From: Saprospirales bacterium
GTDB lineage: Bacteria > Bacteroidota > Bacteroidia > Chitinophagales > Saprospiraceae
Length of the DNA stretch: 64,000 nucleotides
Direction: 5' to 3'
Assembly (NCBI GenBank): GCA_016711045.1
Contig: JADJTT010000003.1
Coordinates: 248,001-312,000, forward strand
In this document: positions 27,501 through 35,200 of the stretch, one piece after another
How the letters are laid out: each line of letters begins with the position of its first letter
How positions within the stretch are numbered: the stretch's first letter is position 1
Translations under genes and position numbers: made by a program
Notes under the pieces: generated by a model
Told to the model about the DNA's origin: nothing
Databases searched by the model: none
Seen by the model: only the letters and a program-made list of their open reading frames with translations

Positions 27501-27597
27501 CCAACACCAGGCCGAAAACCTGGAACGCCTTTATTCGGTGCAAAAGGGCAGTACGTTGCAGTTGGGGGAAAAAATGATCAAGGGGCGTGAGGAGTGA
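24562..27597 (+). CDS. CotH kinase-like protein with C-terminal beta-helix
   Basis: 1011 residues. N-terminal membrane anchor or signal (IFLAGILVLALAFTAPPLF); a beta-sandwich, carbohydrate-binding-like region (about 50-200); a CotH domain (about 205-600: 'VRLKGDWLDHLNTEKWSFRI', 'FSLQHPGTR', 'NGRSMGVYAVEEHFEKYLIER', 'ILKLDE', 'DVMDAHHSTAWHNLRFYYNP', 'LEPIGFDGFGTG'); then a right-handed parallel beta-helix (about 760-960; repeats of 'V.F..LQAL', 'C.F.', 'DGLDCDFCQG', 'DGLDISGSRLEL'). CotH of Bacillus is an atypical protein kinase of the spore coat. The substrate here is unknown. The beta-helix may bind or cut polysaccharide. The overlap with DUF4956 indicates coupled translation; an alternative start at 24595 is possible. 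Confidence 0.85.
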   Translation: MILSDRRKKERMPRIFLAGILVLALAFTAPPLFHHLQSQWRHKRGVAPDLIFCDAEYREGAFYRNGAFQFDNGNTQSSDRAHSGQYACQLLPGDQLQFGIGVRIQDLRPGSLYQATVWRYQRAGRTSFLAARSEGGKDPFYLTQPFASQKDEKGWEQLKLQFFIPFGKLPDFAEIYVYSDGKDTVYFDDFHVQLLRTFEESTFELPMLDLRLDKNAMDKLEKKRAKALQAGLLESDPDDWVKGRIQWKELGSPVPVHVRLKGDWLDHLNTEKWSFRINLEGDQFWRGMQTFSLQHPGTRYFLHEWLLHECWKQEDILTTAYDFVELRLNGRSMGVYAVEEHFEKYLIERQGRREGPILKLDESGFWEGLQHQIAQVDQVVTGMQLPTARASNAPIEPFEARRTSEHPDLATMSRHAASLLEQFRSGARPANDLFDLDQMARFYALADVMDAHHSTAWHNLRFYYNPLKDRLEPIGFDGFGTGPSDRASFLLQGYSGPRDGQFLDLQDLLFLDTTFVGQYLGYVDRFSAAGYLEDFLQSVDSIRLPRELALLREFPQYVFQDEEFIRSVQRKRVMLYPQADYAFEARLFSTPGGALRWELRNLHPYPLRVLGYATQKKGAFHPLAQSQWFPAAPDRPFWEETGRDSLGAWTSIDQFRSMAGKLQAGNGWSDPQPTEIPATAGWVVYQLPGIDSLFRQKLNPGLSPPLLTPRQELFDQPFAKNDPRWEVQNQVIRFHTGLHTFSGMLVIPEGFSVEAGPGTTLDFVNGAGFISQSPVHFSGRPEQPVRITSSDHTGNGFTVLAAQAASSLDYVVFEHLQALRWKGWTQTGAVTFTDAPVELKNCLFRYTYSEDALNLVQCQVSVDQCLFLEVPSDGLDCDFCQGTIRQTTFRQCRNDGLDISGSRLELRSCTVESCGEKGISVGERSDIALFDSRITNSPTGLAVKDQSIALVDQILLAGCQTGFAVFQKKPEYGPARLVVRQHQAENLERLYSVQKGSTLQLGEKMIKGREE

Positions 27598-27665
27598 AGG
27601 GTGAAGGGTGAACGCGTGGCGTCATCGTAGAGACGCCATACGTGGCGTCCCCATACGTGGCGTCT
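27594..27665. repeat. Short direct repeats overlapping the 3' end of a gene
   Basis: GTGAAGG direct repeats (27594-27612) are followed by two copies of ATACGTGGCGTC, the first forming a GACGCCA-TACG-TGGCGTC hairpin (27632-27649). The last 15 codons of the minus-strand membrane protein gene (stop at 27622) are made of this repeat, so its C-terminus reads TPRM twice. The GTGAAGG repeat recurs at 58402-58439. Confidence 0.6.
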
Positions 27666-28935
27666 CATACAATAACGCCACCGACAAAAAAAGCGGCACC
27701 ATAAACAAATACGAAAACGGCACGTGCAAAAATGCATAGAAAATGGTGAGATACGCCTTCAAACTACCAAGCGCGTAGAGCCGCGAATCCAAGCCTCTTT
27801 TTTTCCAAAAATAAAACCCGATGGCCAGTCCGATGGCTGCCAGCAGGCAGACCCATACCTGCGCCGAACGGTTGGCGGCGAGTCGGTCTTCGGCTGTTCC
27901 ATTGCCGAAATCGTAAAATAGCAGGGCGAAGCTGAGCCCCCGGTCGAGATGGAAGGGCTTGGCGCCCGGCTCTTGCCAGGGTTGGGTTTGCCACTGTCCG
28001 ATGGCCGTTGTCTCGTAATAGTCCAGTCCGCGCTTCAATATGCCGGGGTCTTTGATCCAGAACGGGAGGATATACAGCAGCAGCACCCCTAAAAGCGTGT
28101 ACAAACCGGTGGCAAAGGCCGGTTTAAACCCTTTCCCGATCCAAAGCATCACCAGGTATGCCGGCAGCCAGAAGGTAAAGGCATAGCGCGAAAGCAGGCA
28201 GATTACGATCCCCAGGGCCATAACCCAGGGCTTGGAATGGAATAAGGTAAGGGCCAGGAATAAGTAAAAAGCTACGATCGTCAATTCTACCGAATGGCCA
28301 AAGATGTGCCGGTCAAATACGATCAGCAGCCAAACCCATACAAAAGGAAGCATAGTCTTGAGGACTACCTCCATCAAAGGCCGTTGCTGCCAAAGCAGCC
28401 GGCCCACATAAATGCCCACGATCCCGTAAAACGCCCCCAGGGACAGCCACCGATAGTCGATCTTCAACAGCTCGGGGATAACGTAGGGCAACCAGGTCAT
28501 GGTTAAGTATGGCGGCTCGATGGTCCAGGTAGAAAAAGGCATAGGGGCATAGACCGTTTCCCCGTTCAAAAAGCGCTGCACGTAGTATTGCATGGAAGGG
28601 ATCACATCCGATTGATGGGGGTCGATGGGAAATTCGTCGAAGACGGGCCAAACCCGGAAAAGTACGACGAGACATCCTGCTATGTATACCAGGGCCACTA
28701 AGGTGATTTGCGCCCAGCGGGGAAGTGCCGGGGAGGAAATTGACAGCGGAGCGGGAGTCTGCCGGGCAAAGAGCCAAAGGGCCGCGCCGGCCACCGTCAA
28801 ACCGGCCAACAACCAGATTACAGGGCTCCAGTAAGGGCCTAAGCCTTTTTTCCAAAAGGTTTGCAGTCCCAATTCCAGGACCATGCCCGCCAGAAGAAGT
28901 CCGTAAACCAGCCTTTGCTTAGTCAATAAATTCAT
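27622..28935 (-). CDS. Multi-pass membrane protein, probable GT-C type glycosyltransferase
   Basis: 437 residues with about ten membrane segments. After the third comes an extracytoplasmic loop with acidic residues (VFDEFPIDPHQSDVIPSM) that resembles the first loop of GT-C/DUF2029-type lipid-linked sugar transferases; later segments include 'VCLLSRYAFTFWLPAYLVM' and 'PYLTMTWLPYVIPELL'. The family call is tentative. It begins 9 nt after folC and is probably co-transcribed. The C-terminal tail TPRMGTPRMASLR is encoded by intergenic repeat sequence, so the original end was probably shorter. Confidence 0.65.
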   Translation of the reverse strand: MNLLTKQRLVYGLLLAGMVLELGLQTFWKKGLGPYWSPVIWLLAGLTVAGAALWLFARQTPAPLSISSPALPRWAQITLVALVYIAGCLVVLFRVWPVFDEFPIDPHQSDVIPSMQYYVQRFLNGETVYAPMPFSTWTIEPPYLTMTWLPYVIPELLKIDYRWLSLGAFYGIVGIYVGRLLWQQRPLMEVVLKTMLPFVWVWLLIVFDRHIFGHSVELTIVAFYLFLALTLFHSKPWVMALGIVICLLSRYAFTFWLPAYLVMLWIGKGFKPAFATGLYTLLGVLLLYILPFWIKDPGILKRGLDYYETTAIGQWQTQPWQEPGAKPFHLDRGLSFALLFYDFGNGTAEDRLAANRSAQVWVCLLAAIGLAIGFYFWKKRGLDSRLYALGSLKAYLTIFYAFLHVPFSYLFMVPLFLSVALLYETPRMGTPRMASLR

Positions 28936-28944
28936 ATCGAGCCG

Positions 28945-30252
28945 TTAAAGCACTTCACCCACTACAAAAATACTGCCGCCGACAAAGATAACATCTTTGG
29001 GATTGGCCCCGCGCTTTGCCGCCTTAAAAGCATTGCGCACCGACGAATAGGCACGGCCCCGCAGGCCAAGTGCCAAGGCTCGTTGTTGCAGTATCCGGGC
29101 ATCCATTCCCCGCGGAATATCGGCTTTGGCAAAATAATAGGTAGCTTCCGCAGGGAAATAGCCCAGCAATTTTTCCACCTCCTTGTCGGCCGAAAATCCC
29201 AGCACGATATGCAGGCGTTCGTATGGCAGCGACAACAGCCGTTCCATGATCGCCTCGAATCCTTCCTGATTGTGGGCGCTATCGCAAATAATGAAAGGGC
29301 GATCTCCCAATTGTTGCCATCGGCCGATGAAGTAGGTGCTTTTTTTGAGGTGCTTCAGGCCTTCGCGCAATTGGGCTTCATTCCAGCGAACGGAAGACCA
29401 ATTCATTTGCAACACCGAATAGGCTTGCAATACCGTAGCCAGATTGCGGCTTTGGTAGGGCCCTCCGGCTTCCACCTGCAGGCCTTCATATTTCAGGAAA
29501 TTGTTTTCCCATACATTATAAGTGGTGTAGCGGGAGTCCGCAGATACTGTTTCTACCCGGTAATTCTTTGACGCACAAAACAGGGACGACCGCTCGTGTT
29601 TGGCCTTTTGTTCAAAAACCGGTTGGGTTTCGGCATGGTGTTCGCCGATCACTACCGGAACGCCCGATTTGATGATCCCTGCTTTTTCAAATGCAATTTG
29701 GGGCAGCGTATTGCCCAAAAGGTCCATATGATCGTAGCCAATATTGGTGATAATGCTCACCACAGGCCTGATGACATTGGTGGAATCCAGGCGGCCACCC
29801 AGGCCAGTCTCCACTACAGCCACATCGACCTGGTGGCGGCGAAAATGGTCAAATGCCATAGCCACCGTAATCTCGAAAAAGGAAGGTTGAATCGTCTCGA
29901 TCAGTTCCCGGTTGCGGTCCACAAAGTCGACCACTTCTTTGGGCCGGATAAACTGTCCGTCGATCTTGATGCGCTCGCGGAAATCCTTATAATGCGGAGA
30001 GATATAGAGTCCGGTCTTCAAGCCATGGGCCTGAAGGATCGCAGCCAGGAGATGCGCCGTAGAGCCTTTTCCATTGGTTCCGGCAATATGTATGGAGGTA
30101 AACTCTTTCTCCGGATGTTTCATATGCGCCATGAGCGCCCGGATATTGGTGAGGTCTTTCTTAAAAGCAACCTTACCTACCCGCTGAAACATGGGTAGTT
30201 TTTCGAAAAGGTAGGTCAACGTTTCTTTATACAAAGTTGGAAATGCGGTCAT
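28945..30252 (-). CDS. folC: Folylpolyglutamate / dihydrofolate synthase
   Basis: 435 residues, Mur-ligase family. ATP-binding P-loop HIAGTNGKGSTAHLLAAIL near residue 55, 'GLYISPHYKDFRERI', 'VVETGLGGRLDSTNVI', 'ITNIGYDHMDLLGNTLPQIAFEKAGIIK', and 'ICDSAHNQEGFE' in the C-terminal domain. It adds glutamate to folates and may also make dihydrofolate from dihydropteroate. It is the first gene of a two-gene unit with the membrane protein downstream. Confidence 0.95.
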   Translation of the reverse strand: MTAFPTLYKETLTYLFEKLPMFQRVGKVAFKKDLTNIRALMAHMKHPEKEFTSIHIAGTNGKGSTAHLLAAILQAHGLKTGLYISPHYKDFRERIKIDGQFIRPKEVVDFVDRNRELIETIQPSFFEITVAMAFDHFRRHQVDVAVVETGLGGRLDSTNVIRPVVSIITNIGYDHMDLLGNTLPQIAFEKAGIIKSGVPVVIGEHHAETQPVFEQKAKHERSSLFCASKNYRVETVSADSRYTTYNVWENNFLKYEGLQVEAGGPYQSRNLATVLQAYSVLQMNWSSVRWNEAQLREGLKHLKKSTYFIGRWQQLGDRPFIICDSAHNQEGFEAIMERLLSLPYERLHIVLGFSADKEVEKLLGYFPAEATYYFAKADIPRGMDARILQQRALALGLRGRAYSSVRNAFKAAKRGANPKDVIFVGGSIFVVGEVL

Positions 30253-30287
30253 GGGATAGGCATTTGTGCAAAGCTAGAAAGAAAAAA

Positions 30288-30308
30288 GGCAACTCCATTG
30301 GAGTTGCC
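30288..30308 (-). terminator. Intrinsic terminator upstream of folC
   Basis: GGCAACTCCA..TGGAGTTGCC is a perfect palindrome followed on the minus strand by TTTTTTC. It ends transcription of the outer-membrane-protein gene at 30349-30936. Confidence 0.75.
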
Positions 30309-30348
30309 TGCATCAAAACTGAACTAGTATGAAAAAACCTCTTTATGC

Positions 30349-30936
30349 CTAAAACGACCCGAGGCGGAAGGTCAAACCGCCCATAAATCCACTGAAGTCT
30401 TCATTGGAATAGGACGCGGGCAAATTATCTACATCAGTCACCAGGTGGTATCCACCAGTGACAGCGATTCGCAAAAAGTCGGTTACATTTACTTCCAGGC
30501 CGGCTTCGGGCGTAAACGCGAAGATCCGGTCGGAATAATATGCGTCGCGGTCTTTGTCGTTCCGGTCTGCCTTAAACTGAATGCGGCCCCACCCGGTTTT
30601 AGCGCTTACATAGAGGTGGAACAATTTGTGCGCAGGGATCGTATAGCCCAGCCAAAAACCCCCATGCCCAATATCTACAGCGAGGCGATCATTATTATAC
30701 ACGGTTTCGGGATATTTGGTACCGATCCCATAGCCACCGATAAAGAAGTGTTGGAATTGAAGCGCTCCGCCTCCGCCCACCATCACGCCTTGTTCTCCAA
30801 GGATTTGACTGTATTCTACGAATGGGCCTCCAAAAGCACCGACTACACGGGCGTTGTCAAACAGGGTTTCTTCTTGTCCGGAGACAATGCCGAAGAATCC
30901 CAGAAAAAATCCCAGGCTAAGTACGATCGTTTTCAT
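30349..30936 (-). CDS. Small outer-membrane beta-barrel protein
   Basis: About 195 residues from the ATG at 30936 (signal peptide MKTIVLSLGFFLGFFGIVSGQ). The mature part alternates short beta-strands and turns and ends in an aromatic-rich strand (GFMGGLTFRLGSF, terminal Phe), typical of 8-stranded Bacteroidota barrels. Glycine-rich 'GGGGALQFQHFFIGGYGIGTKYPETVYNN'. No known ligand motif. It stands alone, with a -strand terminator after it. Confidence 0.7.
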   Translation of the reverse strand: MKTIVLSLGFFLGFFGIVSGQEETLFDNARVVGAFGGPFVEYSQILGEQGVMVGGGGALQFQHFFIGGYGIGTKYPETVYNNDRLAVDIGHGGFWLGYTIPAHKLFHLYVSAKTGWGRIQFKADRNDKDRDAYYSDRIFAFTPEAGLEVNVTDFLRIAVTGGYHLVTDVDNLPASYSNEDFSGFMGGLTFRLGSF

Positions 30937-31025
30937 GGTTTTCCTTTTGGTTAATGATGGAGCAAATGTGGCGGATTTGACCACCAACAGCAAAAACATT
31001 TAGGCCAAAGACCTGAAAATTTAGA

Positions 31026-31502
31026 TCAAGTTGCTTTTGTGGAATTCTTCTTAAAAAGGACCCGCCCCATCAGCGCCACAAATTCCGAAACCAGGTTGCC
31101 GGCTTCCCGCGCATGCTCCATGCCCGCGTTGTCAATTGGAAACCGGCCCAGATTTTCCCGAAGGGTCTTCATCCGATCAATGGAAGAAATGAATTGATTG
31201 AGCAGTTGCGGATCGGTAAGGGCATTTCCATTCTCTGCTATCCAATGAACGCCTTCTTCTACCTGCAGGTCCATAAGTTGAAGTACTTCCTGTTTCATAA
31301 TGTCGGCGCTCTCTATATCGCCATCCGAAATAGCTTCAGCCAGGCGAAGCCGTTTCTCTTCGAGATCCTGCACCTGCAGCTTATTCGCCTCCAATGTAGT
31401 CTGGTCCTGATGGATCTGTACCCGGTTGGTAACCGGATCCTGTGCGAGGAGGACGCTGGCAGTGCAGCAAAAAAACAAAAGAAAGAGTGTAGTAATTTTC
31501 AT
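31026..31502 (-). CDS. Secreted helical protein, unknown function
   Basis: 158 residues. Signal peptide MKITTLFLLFFCCTASVLLAQ, then a mostly helical, charged mature part (ANKLQVQDLEEKRLRLAEAI, ADIMKQEVLQLMDLQVEEGV, RMKTLRENLGRF). I recognise no domain. It would be periplasmic. Divergent from the transferase gene at 31658. Confidence 0.6.
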   Translation of the reverse strand: MKITTLFLLFFCCTASVLLAQDPVTNRVQIHQDQTTLEANKLQVQDLEEKRLRLAEAISDGDIESADIMKQEVLQLMDLQVEEGVHWIAENGNALTDPQLLNQFISSIDRMKTLRENLGRFPIDNAGMEHAREAGNLVSEFVALMGRVLFKKNSTKAT

Positions 31503-31632
31503 AGATACAGAACTTTTTAAAGGAAAATAGATTTCACAAAGATATGCGCTTTATGCCTCTGAGCATGACAAATTTGAAACGACAATTTTGGGCTTTAAGT
31601 ATCAAATAGCAAACACTTTGCCCGCAATGCCC

Positions 31633-31640
31633 TAATTTTG
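31633..31640 (+). promoter_or_regulatory. Candidate -7 box for the arginyltransferase-like gene
   Basis: TAATTTTG matches TAnnTTTG and ends 18 nt before the ATG at 31658. Confidence 0.4.
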
Positions 31641-31657
31641 TCTTTTTAGCAGCAAAT

Positions 31658-32725
31658 ATGTTTACAGAAAAACTTTACCTGGACCATTTACCTCCGGCTT
31701 TGCTGGACCACTACCTTGCCAAGGGTTGGTACCGGATGGGCCAGTCCATGTTTACCTGCCGATTCCTCATGTTCCAGGGGCAATTGTTTCCCGCGGTTTG
31801 GGTTCGGCTGCCGCTTTCTGAATATATATATAGCAAAAGGCTCCGCAAATTATTCAGCCGCAATGCCAGCCAGTTTCAGGTAGTTACCCGTCCGGGAAAG
31901 ATCAATATGGAAAAGGAACGGCTCTACCAAAAATACCGGAAAAATTTCTCCGGGCGACTGGCTCCTTCCCTTAAAGTATCCCTGCTCGACGATGGAAATA
32001 TCAACCTGTTCAATACGTATGAAACCTGCATCTACGACGGTCCGGAACTGATCGGGTTTAGCTTTTACGACCTGGGCAAGGATAGCATTGCCAGTATTCT
32101 CGGCGTGTACCACCCTGACTACAAAAAGTACAGTCTTGGCTTTTTTACCATGTTGCTCGAAATTTCTTTCGGACTGGAAAACGGATTTGGATACTATTAT
32201 CCCGGCTATATTGTACCCGGCTACTCCAAGTTTGACTATAAAACCCGGATCGGCAAGGTAGAATGCTTCGACGAACGGTCCCAGCTGTGGGTCCCCAAAC
32301 CTGACTTTTCCTTCCAAAACCTGCCCACCCAACGGATGGAGCACTCCCTCAAGGAAGTGAAAGGATACCTCGACGAATTGGCTATTCAAAATACACTGGT
32401 CCTTTACCCCCCCTACGAAGCCAATCTGATCGGTTATTGGATACTCGACTACCTCGAATACCCTATGCTTCTGGAATGCTTTATTGCCAATTCCACAGCG
32501 CCAAAACGCACCGTATTGGCCTATGACACCATCCGGGAATCCTTCCTTTTGTACCAATGTTCGGTCTACGACGATCTATCCGATTTTTTCCACAGCAGTC
32601 TTCTCGACAACGTGACCGACATGCCCCTTCAACTGGAACTGTTGATCAAGGAGGATCTGATCGCTGAATCCGCTTCCGGAAAGGAAATGGCTCATATCAT
32701 CGCTAATCTGGGAGAAAATGACTAG
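31658..32725 (+). CDS. Arginyl-tRNA-protein transferase homologue (ATE/GNAT fold)
   Basis: 355 residues. N-terminal part 'WYRMGQSMFTCRFLMF..QLFPAVWVRLPLSEYIYSKRLRKLFSRN' and a GNAT-like C-terminal part 'ELIGFSFYDLGKDSIASILGVYHPDYKKYSLGFFTMLLEISFGLENGFGYYYPGYIVPGYSKFDYKTRIG' correspond to the two halves of ATE/Bpt enzymes, which move amino acids from tRNA onto protein N-termini. The N-terminal Cys cluster of canonical ATEs is not seen. The C-terminal 130 residues look like an extra domain. Its true substrate in Bacteroidota is not known to me. Convergent with hypE (15 nt apart), no operon partner. Confidence 0.75.
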   Translation: MFTEKLYLDHLPPALLDHYLAKGWYRMGQSMFTCRFLMFQGQLFPAVWVRLPLSEYIYSKRLRKLFSRNASQFQVVTRPGKINMEKERLYQKYRKNFSGRLAPSLKVSLLDDGNINLFNTYETCIYDGPELIGFSFYDLGKDSIASILGVYHPDYKKYSLGFFTMLLEISFGLENGFGYYYPGYIVPGYSKFDYKTRIGKVECFDERSQLWVPKPDFSFQNLPTQRMEHSLKEVKGYLDELAIQNTLVLYPPYEANLIGYWILDYLEYPMLLECFIANSTAPKRTVLAYDTIRESFLLYQCSVYDDLSDFFHSSLLDNVTDMPLQLELLIKEDLIAESASGKEMAHIIANLGEND

Positions 32726-32740
32726 TGCTTTTGCCACACA

Positions 32741-33793
32741 CTAACAGATCCGGGGCAGTTGCTCTCCCGGCAGCATATTGACCACACGGCGCCCACCGAT
32801 GCTGCTTTGCATAATGACCTTCCCGGGGTGTGCCGCCACCATTTCTCCAATACAGGCTGCCTGGCTGCCTTCCTCTGTTTCCCGTAGAAAAGCCAGACAT
32901 TCATCGGCGATAGCCGCATCGACCCATGCCAGGAAGATGCCCTCATTGGCCACGTATAAAGGATCGAGCCCCAGGATCTCGCAAGCGCTGTTGACCTGAT
33001 CGTCCAACGGCAGGTCGCGTTGCCGGATCTCCACCCCCAAACGGGTATCGCGGGCAATCTCGTTGAGCGCCGTGGCTACCCCGCCCCGCGTAGGATCCCG
33101 AAACAGTTTTATGCCTTCGCCAAACCGGTCTAAGACCCGTTCGACCACCCCGTTGAGCGGGCGGGTATCGCTGAGGATATCGGATTCAAAAGCCAGCCCC
33201 TCACGCACCGAGAGAATGGCAATGCCGTGGGCAGCCAGATTGCCGCTTACCAGGAGTTTATCTCCGGCAGCTACCCGGCCGGGGTCGATCTGCGCCTTGG
33301 AATGCACCTGTCCGATCCCCGTCGTATTGACAAAGATCTGGTCGCCCTTTCCTCGCTCCACCACCTTCGTGTCACCTGTCACGACCATTACGTCTGCCAT
33401 CGCACATGCTTTTCGGATGGACACCAGTACCTCCCAAAACTGGGCTACCGGAAGACCTTCCTCCAGGATAAAACTCAGCGAAAGGTATTTTGGGATCGCG
33501 CCGCACATCGCCAGGTCATTGACTGTGCCGTTGATGGCCAGTTCTCCAATATTTCCTCCCGGGAAAAAAATAGGAGACACCACAAAGCTGTCGGTCGTAA
33601 ATGCCAGTCCTCCAGGCAAAAAGGCGCCATCGTGGCGTCGGTCCAGGTACTCATTTGACAATAGGTCAAATACGCCGCTGTCGAGTAACTTATTGGTCAG
33701 CAACCCTCCACTGCCGTGGCCCAGGGTGATGACATCAAAGTCCAATTCCGGCAGTGGGCATTCCCAGTTCAGGGATTTCTTATCGTTGTTCAT
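32741..33793 (-). CDS. hypE: Hydrogenase maturation protein HypE
   Basis: 350 residues, PurM/AIR-synthase-like fold. 'ITLGHGSGG' near the N-terminus, 'MVVTGDTKVVERGKGDQIFVNTTGIG', 'LRDPTRGGVATALNEIA', and the C-terminal ...LPRIC. The final Cys is the residue that HypE converts to thiocyanate, receiving a carbamoyl group from HypF. It works with HypF, HypC and HypD to build the Fe(CN)2CO centre of [NiFe]-hydrogenases. It lies 20 nt after hypD. Confidence 0.95.
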   Translation of the reverse strand: MNNDKKSLNWECPLPELDFDVITLGHGSGGLLTNKLLDSGVFDLLSNEYLDRRHDGAFLPGGLAFTTDSFVVSPIFFPGGNIGELAINGTVNDLAMCGAIPKYLSLSFILEEGLPVAQFWEVLVSIRKACAMADVMVVTGDTKVVERGKGDQIFVNTTGIGQVHSKAQIDPGRVAAGDKLLVSGNLAAHGIAILSVREGLAFESDILSDTRPLNGVVERVLDRFGEGIKLFRDPTRGGVATALNEIARDTRLGVEIRQRDLPLDDQVNSACEILGLDPLYVANEGIFLAWVDAAIADECLAFLRETEEGSQAACIGEMVAAHPGKVIMQSSIGGRRVVNMLPGEQLPRIC

Positions 33794-33813
33794 GCACTCT
33801 TTTTTCTAGCTGA

Positions 33814-34920
33814 TCAAGCGGTTTCCAATTCGCCCAAAGCTTGGTAAAAATGATAATAGGCGGCACAAGCTCCTTCGGAGGAGACCATGGGCGCACCCAA
33901 TGGGGCGGATGGGGTACAGCCCTTCCCAAATTGTGGACATTCCTGGGGTTTGAGGATCCCTTTGAGCACCTGACCCGCCATGCAGAGGTCGCTTTCCACT
34001 GCCCGCTCGGCCGGTGACTGAAATTTGCGTTTGGCATCGTAGGCCGCATATTCTTCCCGCACTTCATATCCACTCATGGGAATGTTGCCAAGGCCTCTCC
34101 ATTCCCGGTCGCGCACCTCAAAAACCCGCTCAATAGTTTTTTGAGCCCCCGGGTTGCCTTCCCTGCGAACGACCCGGCTATATTGATTTTCCACTACATG
34201 CCGTCCTGCTTCCAGCTGTCGCACCGTCATCAGGATGCCCTGCAACAGGTCGACGGGTTCAAAACCGGTAACGACGATCGGTACCTTGTAGCGCTCGGCG
34301 ATAGGCTCGTATTCCTGTGTACCCATGACCGTGCATACATGCCCTGCCGCCAAAAAGCCTTTGATCCTCGATGCCTCATCGTTGAGCACTGCTTCCAGGG
34401 CAGGATGAACCAGTACGGGCGAAGTAAGGATAGGATCATGGGCAAGTTTTTGGTCTGCCGCATGCACCACACTCAGGGCATTGGCAGGAGCGGTCGTTTC
34501 AAAACCCACGGCAAAAAACACGACCTCCCGGTCCGGGTTTTCCCGCGCCAGCGTCACAGCCTCCAATGGAGAATAGAGGATGCGTACATCCGCTCCTTCC
34601 GCCTTGGCCTGGAGCAGGCTTTTTTGAGAACCAGGCACCCGCAGCATGTCCCCAAAGGAACAGAGGATCACCCCTTCCACCGAAGCCAAATGAATGGCGT
34701 GATCGATCAGGTGTAAGGGCGTGACACAGACAGGGCATCCGGGGCCATGGATCATCCGGATCCTGGCCGGCAACAGGTCAATAATCCCGTTTTTGACCAG
34801 GCTATGGGTTTGCCCCCCACAAACTTCCATGATCGACCAGTCCTGGGTGGTGATCTTATGGATCTCCTGAATGTATTGCTGTACTAATTCGGGATTTCGA
34901 TACTCTGTTAAAAATTTCAT
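33814..34920 (-). CDS. hypD: Hydrogenase maturation protein HypD
   Basis: 368 residues, the usual length. Conserved 'MEVCGGQTHSLVKNGI', 'IRMIHGPGCPVCVTPLHLID', 'FFAVGFETTAPANAL', 'FLAAGHVCTVMGTQEYEPIAERYKVPIVVTGFEP', and the C-terminal cysteines that hold the [4Fe-4S] cluster (CMAGQVLKGI, CPQFGKGC, CTPSAPLGAPMVSSEGAC). With HypC it is the scaffold on which the Fe(CN)2CO unit is assembled. hypC, normally next to it, is not found in the window. Confidence 0.95.
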   Translation of the reverse strand: MKFLTEYRNPELVQQYIQEIHKITTQDWSIMEVCGGQTHSLVKNGIIDLLPARIRMIHGPGCPVCVTPLHLIDHAIHLASVEGVILCSFGDMLRVPGSQKSLLQAKAEGADVRILYSPLEAVTLARENPDREVVFFAVGFETTAPANALSVVHAADQKLAHDPILTSPVLVHPALEAVLNDEASRIKGFLAAGHVCTVMGTQEYEPIAERYKVPIVVTGFEPVDLLQGILMTVRQLEAGRHVVENQYSRVVRREGNPGAQKTIERVFEVRDREWRGLGNIPMSGYEVREEYAAYDAKRKFQSPAERAVESDLCMAGQVLKGILKPQECPQFGKGCTPSAPLGAPMVSSEGACAAYYHFYQALGELETA

Positions 34921-35004
34921 ACGGCTATTTTTCCGGAAAAAGAGGTTGATCCGGGGTCAATAATAATTCATTAATGCCAGGGTTTTTTAAAACCCTATAA
35001 GTTC

Positions 35005-35040
35005 GGAACCATCACCGCCGCCTCTGGCGGCGATCATTCC
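35005..35040. repeat. Palindrome, core CGCCGCC-TCT-GGCGGCG
   Basis: GC-core stem (35015-35031) with imperfect outer arms GGAA..ATCA / GATCATTCC. The same core occurs at 35113-35151 and 59104-59137. Its right end (TTCC) is shared with the next palindrome. Confidence 0.65.
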
Positions 35041-35083
35041 GGAAGCATGGGGAGCGCCTGAGGCGCTCCCCATGCTTCCGGAA
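35037..35083. repeat. Long palindrome, core GGAGCGCC-TGA-GGCGCTCC
   Basis: Perfect 22-bp arms (35037-35058, 35062-35083), loop TGA, followed by six T. It may end hypF transcription from the other side only weakly, since the T-run is on the plus strand. The same 19-bp centre occurs at 59074-59092 with unrelated but again perfectly paired outer arms. Confidence 0.75.
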
Positions 35084-35112
35084 TTTTTTATTTAAAGCCC
35101 ACCAGGCTTTTT

Positions 35113-35151
35113 AGAATGGTCACCGCCGCCTCTGGCGGCGATTATCGTTCT
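35113..35151. repeat. Palindrome, core CGCCGCC-TCT-GGCGGCG, second copy
   Basis: Duplicate of the element at 35005-35040, with imperfect outer arms AGAATGGTCA / GATTATCGTTCT. Confidence 0.6.
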
Positions 35152-35192
35152 GGATAGAGGGGGTGCGCCTCAAGCGCTCCCCTCTATTCAGA
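35149..35192. repeat. Decayed copy of the GGAGCGCC-TGA-GGCGCTCC palindrome
   Basis: Arms TCTGGATAGAGGGG / CCCCTCTATTCAGA pair with one mismatch, but the core reads GTGCGCCTCAAGCGCTC, with several core mismatches. It is followed by TTTTTT and lies 8 nt beyond the hypF stop. Confidence 0.55.
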
Positions 35193-35200
35193 TTTTTTAT

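Larger units (their letters stand above)
34921..35200. other. Palindrome-rich intergenic region between hypF and hypD
   Basis: 280 nt holding a small AGGGTTTT/AAAACCCT stem (34979-34996) and a tandem duplication of a unit of about 110 nt, each with two palindromes (35005-35083 and 35113-35192). The second copy includes the end of hypF; the first carries a diverged version of the same hypF tail (35090-35110). No hypC-sized coding sequence is present. Confidence 0.6.
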
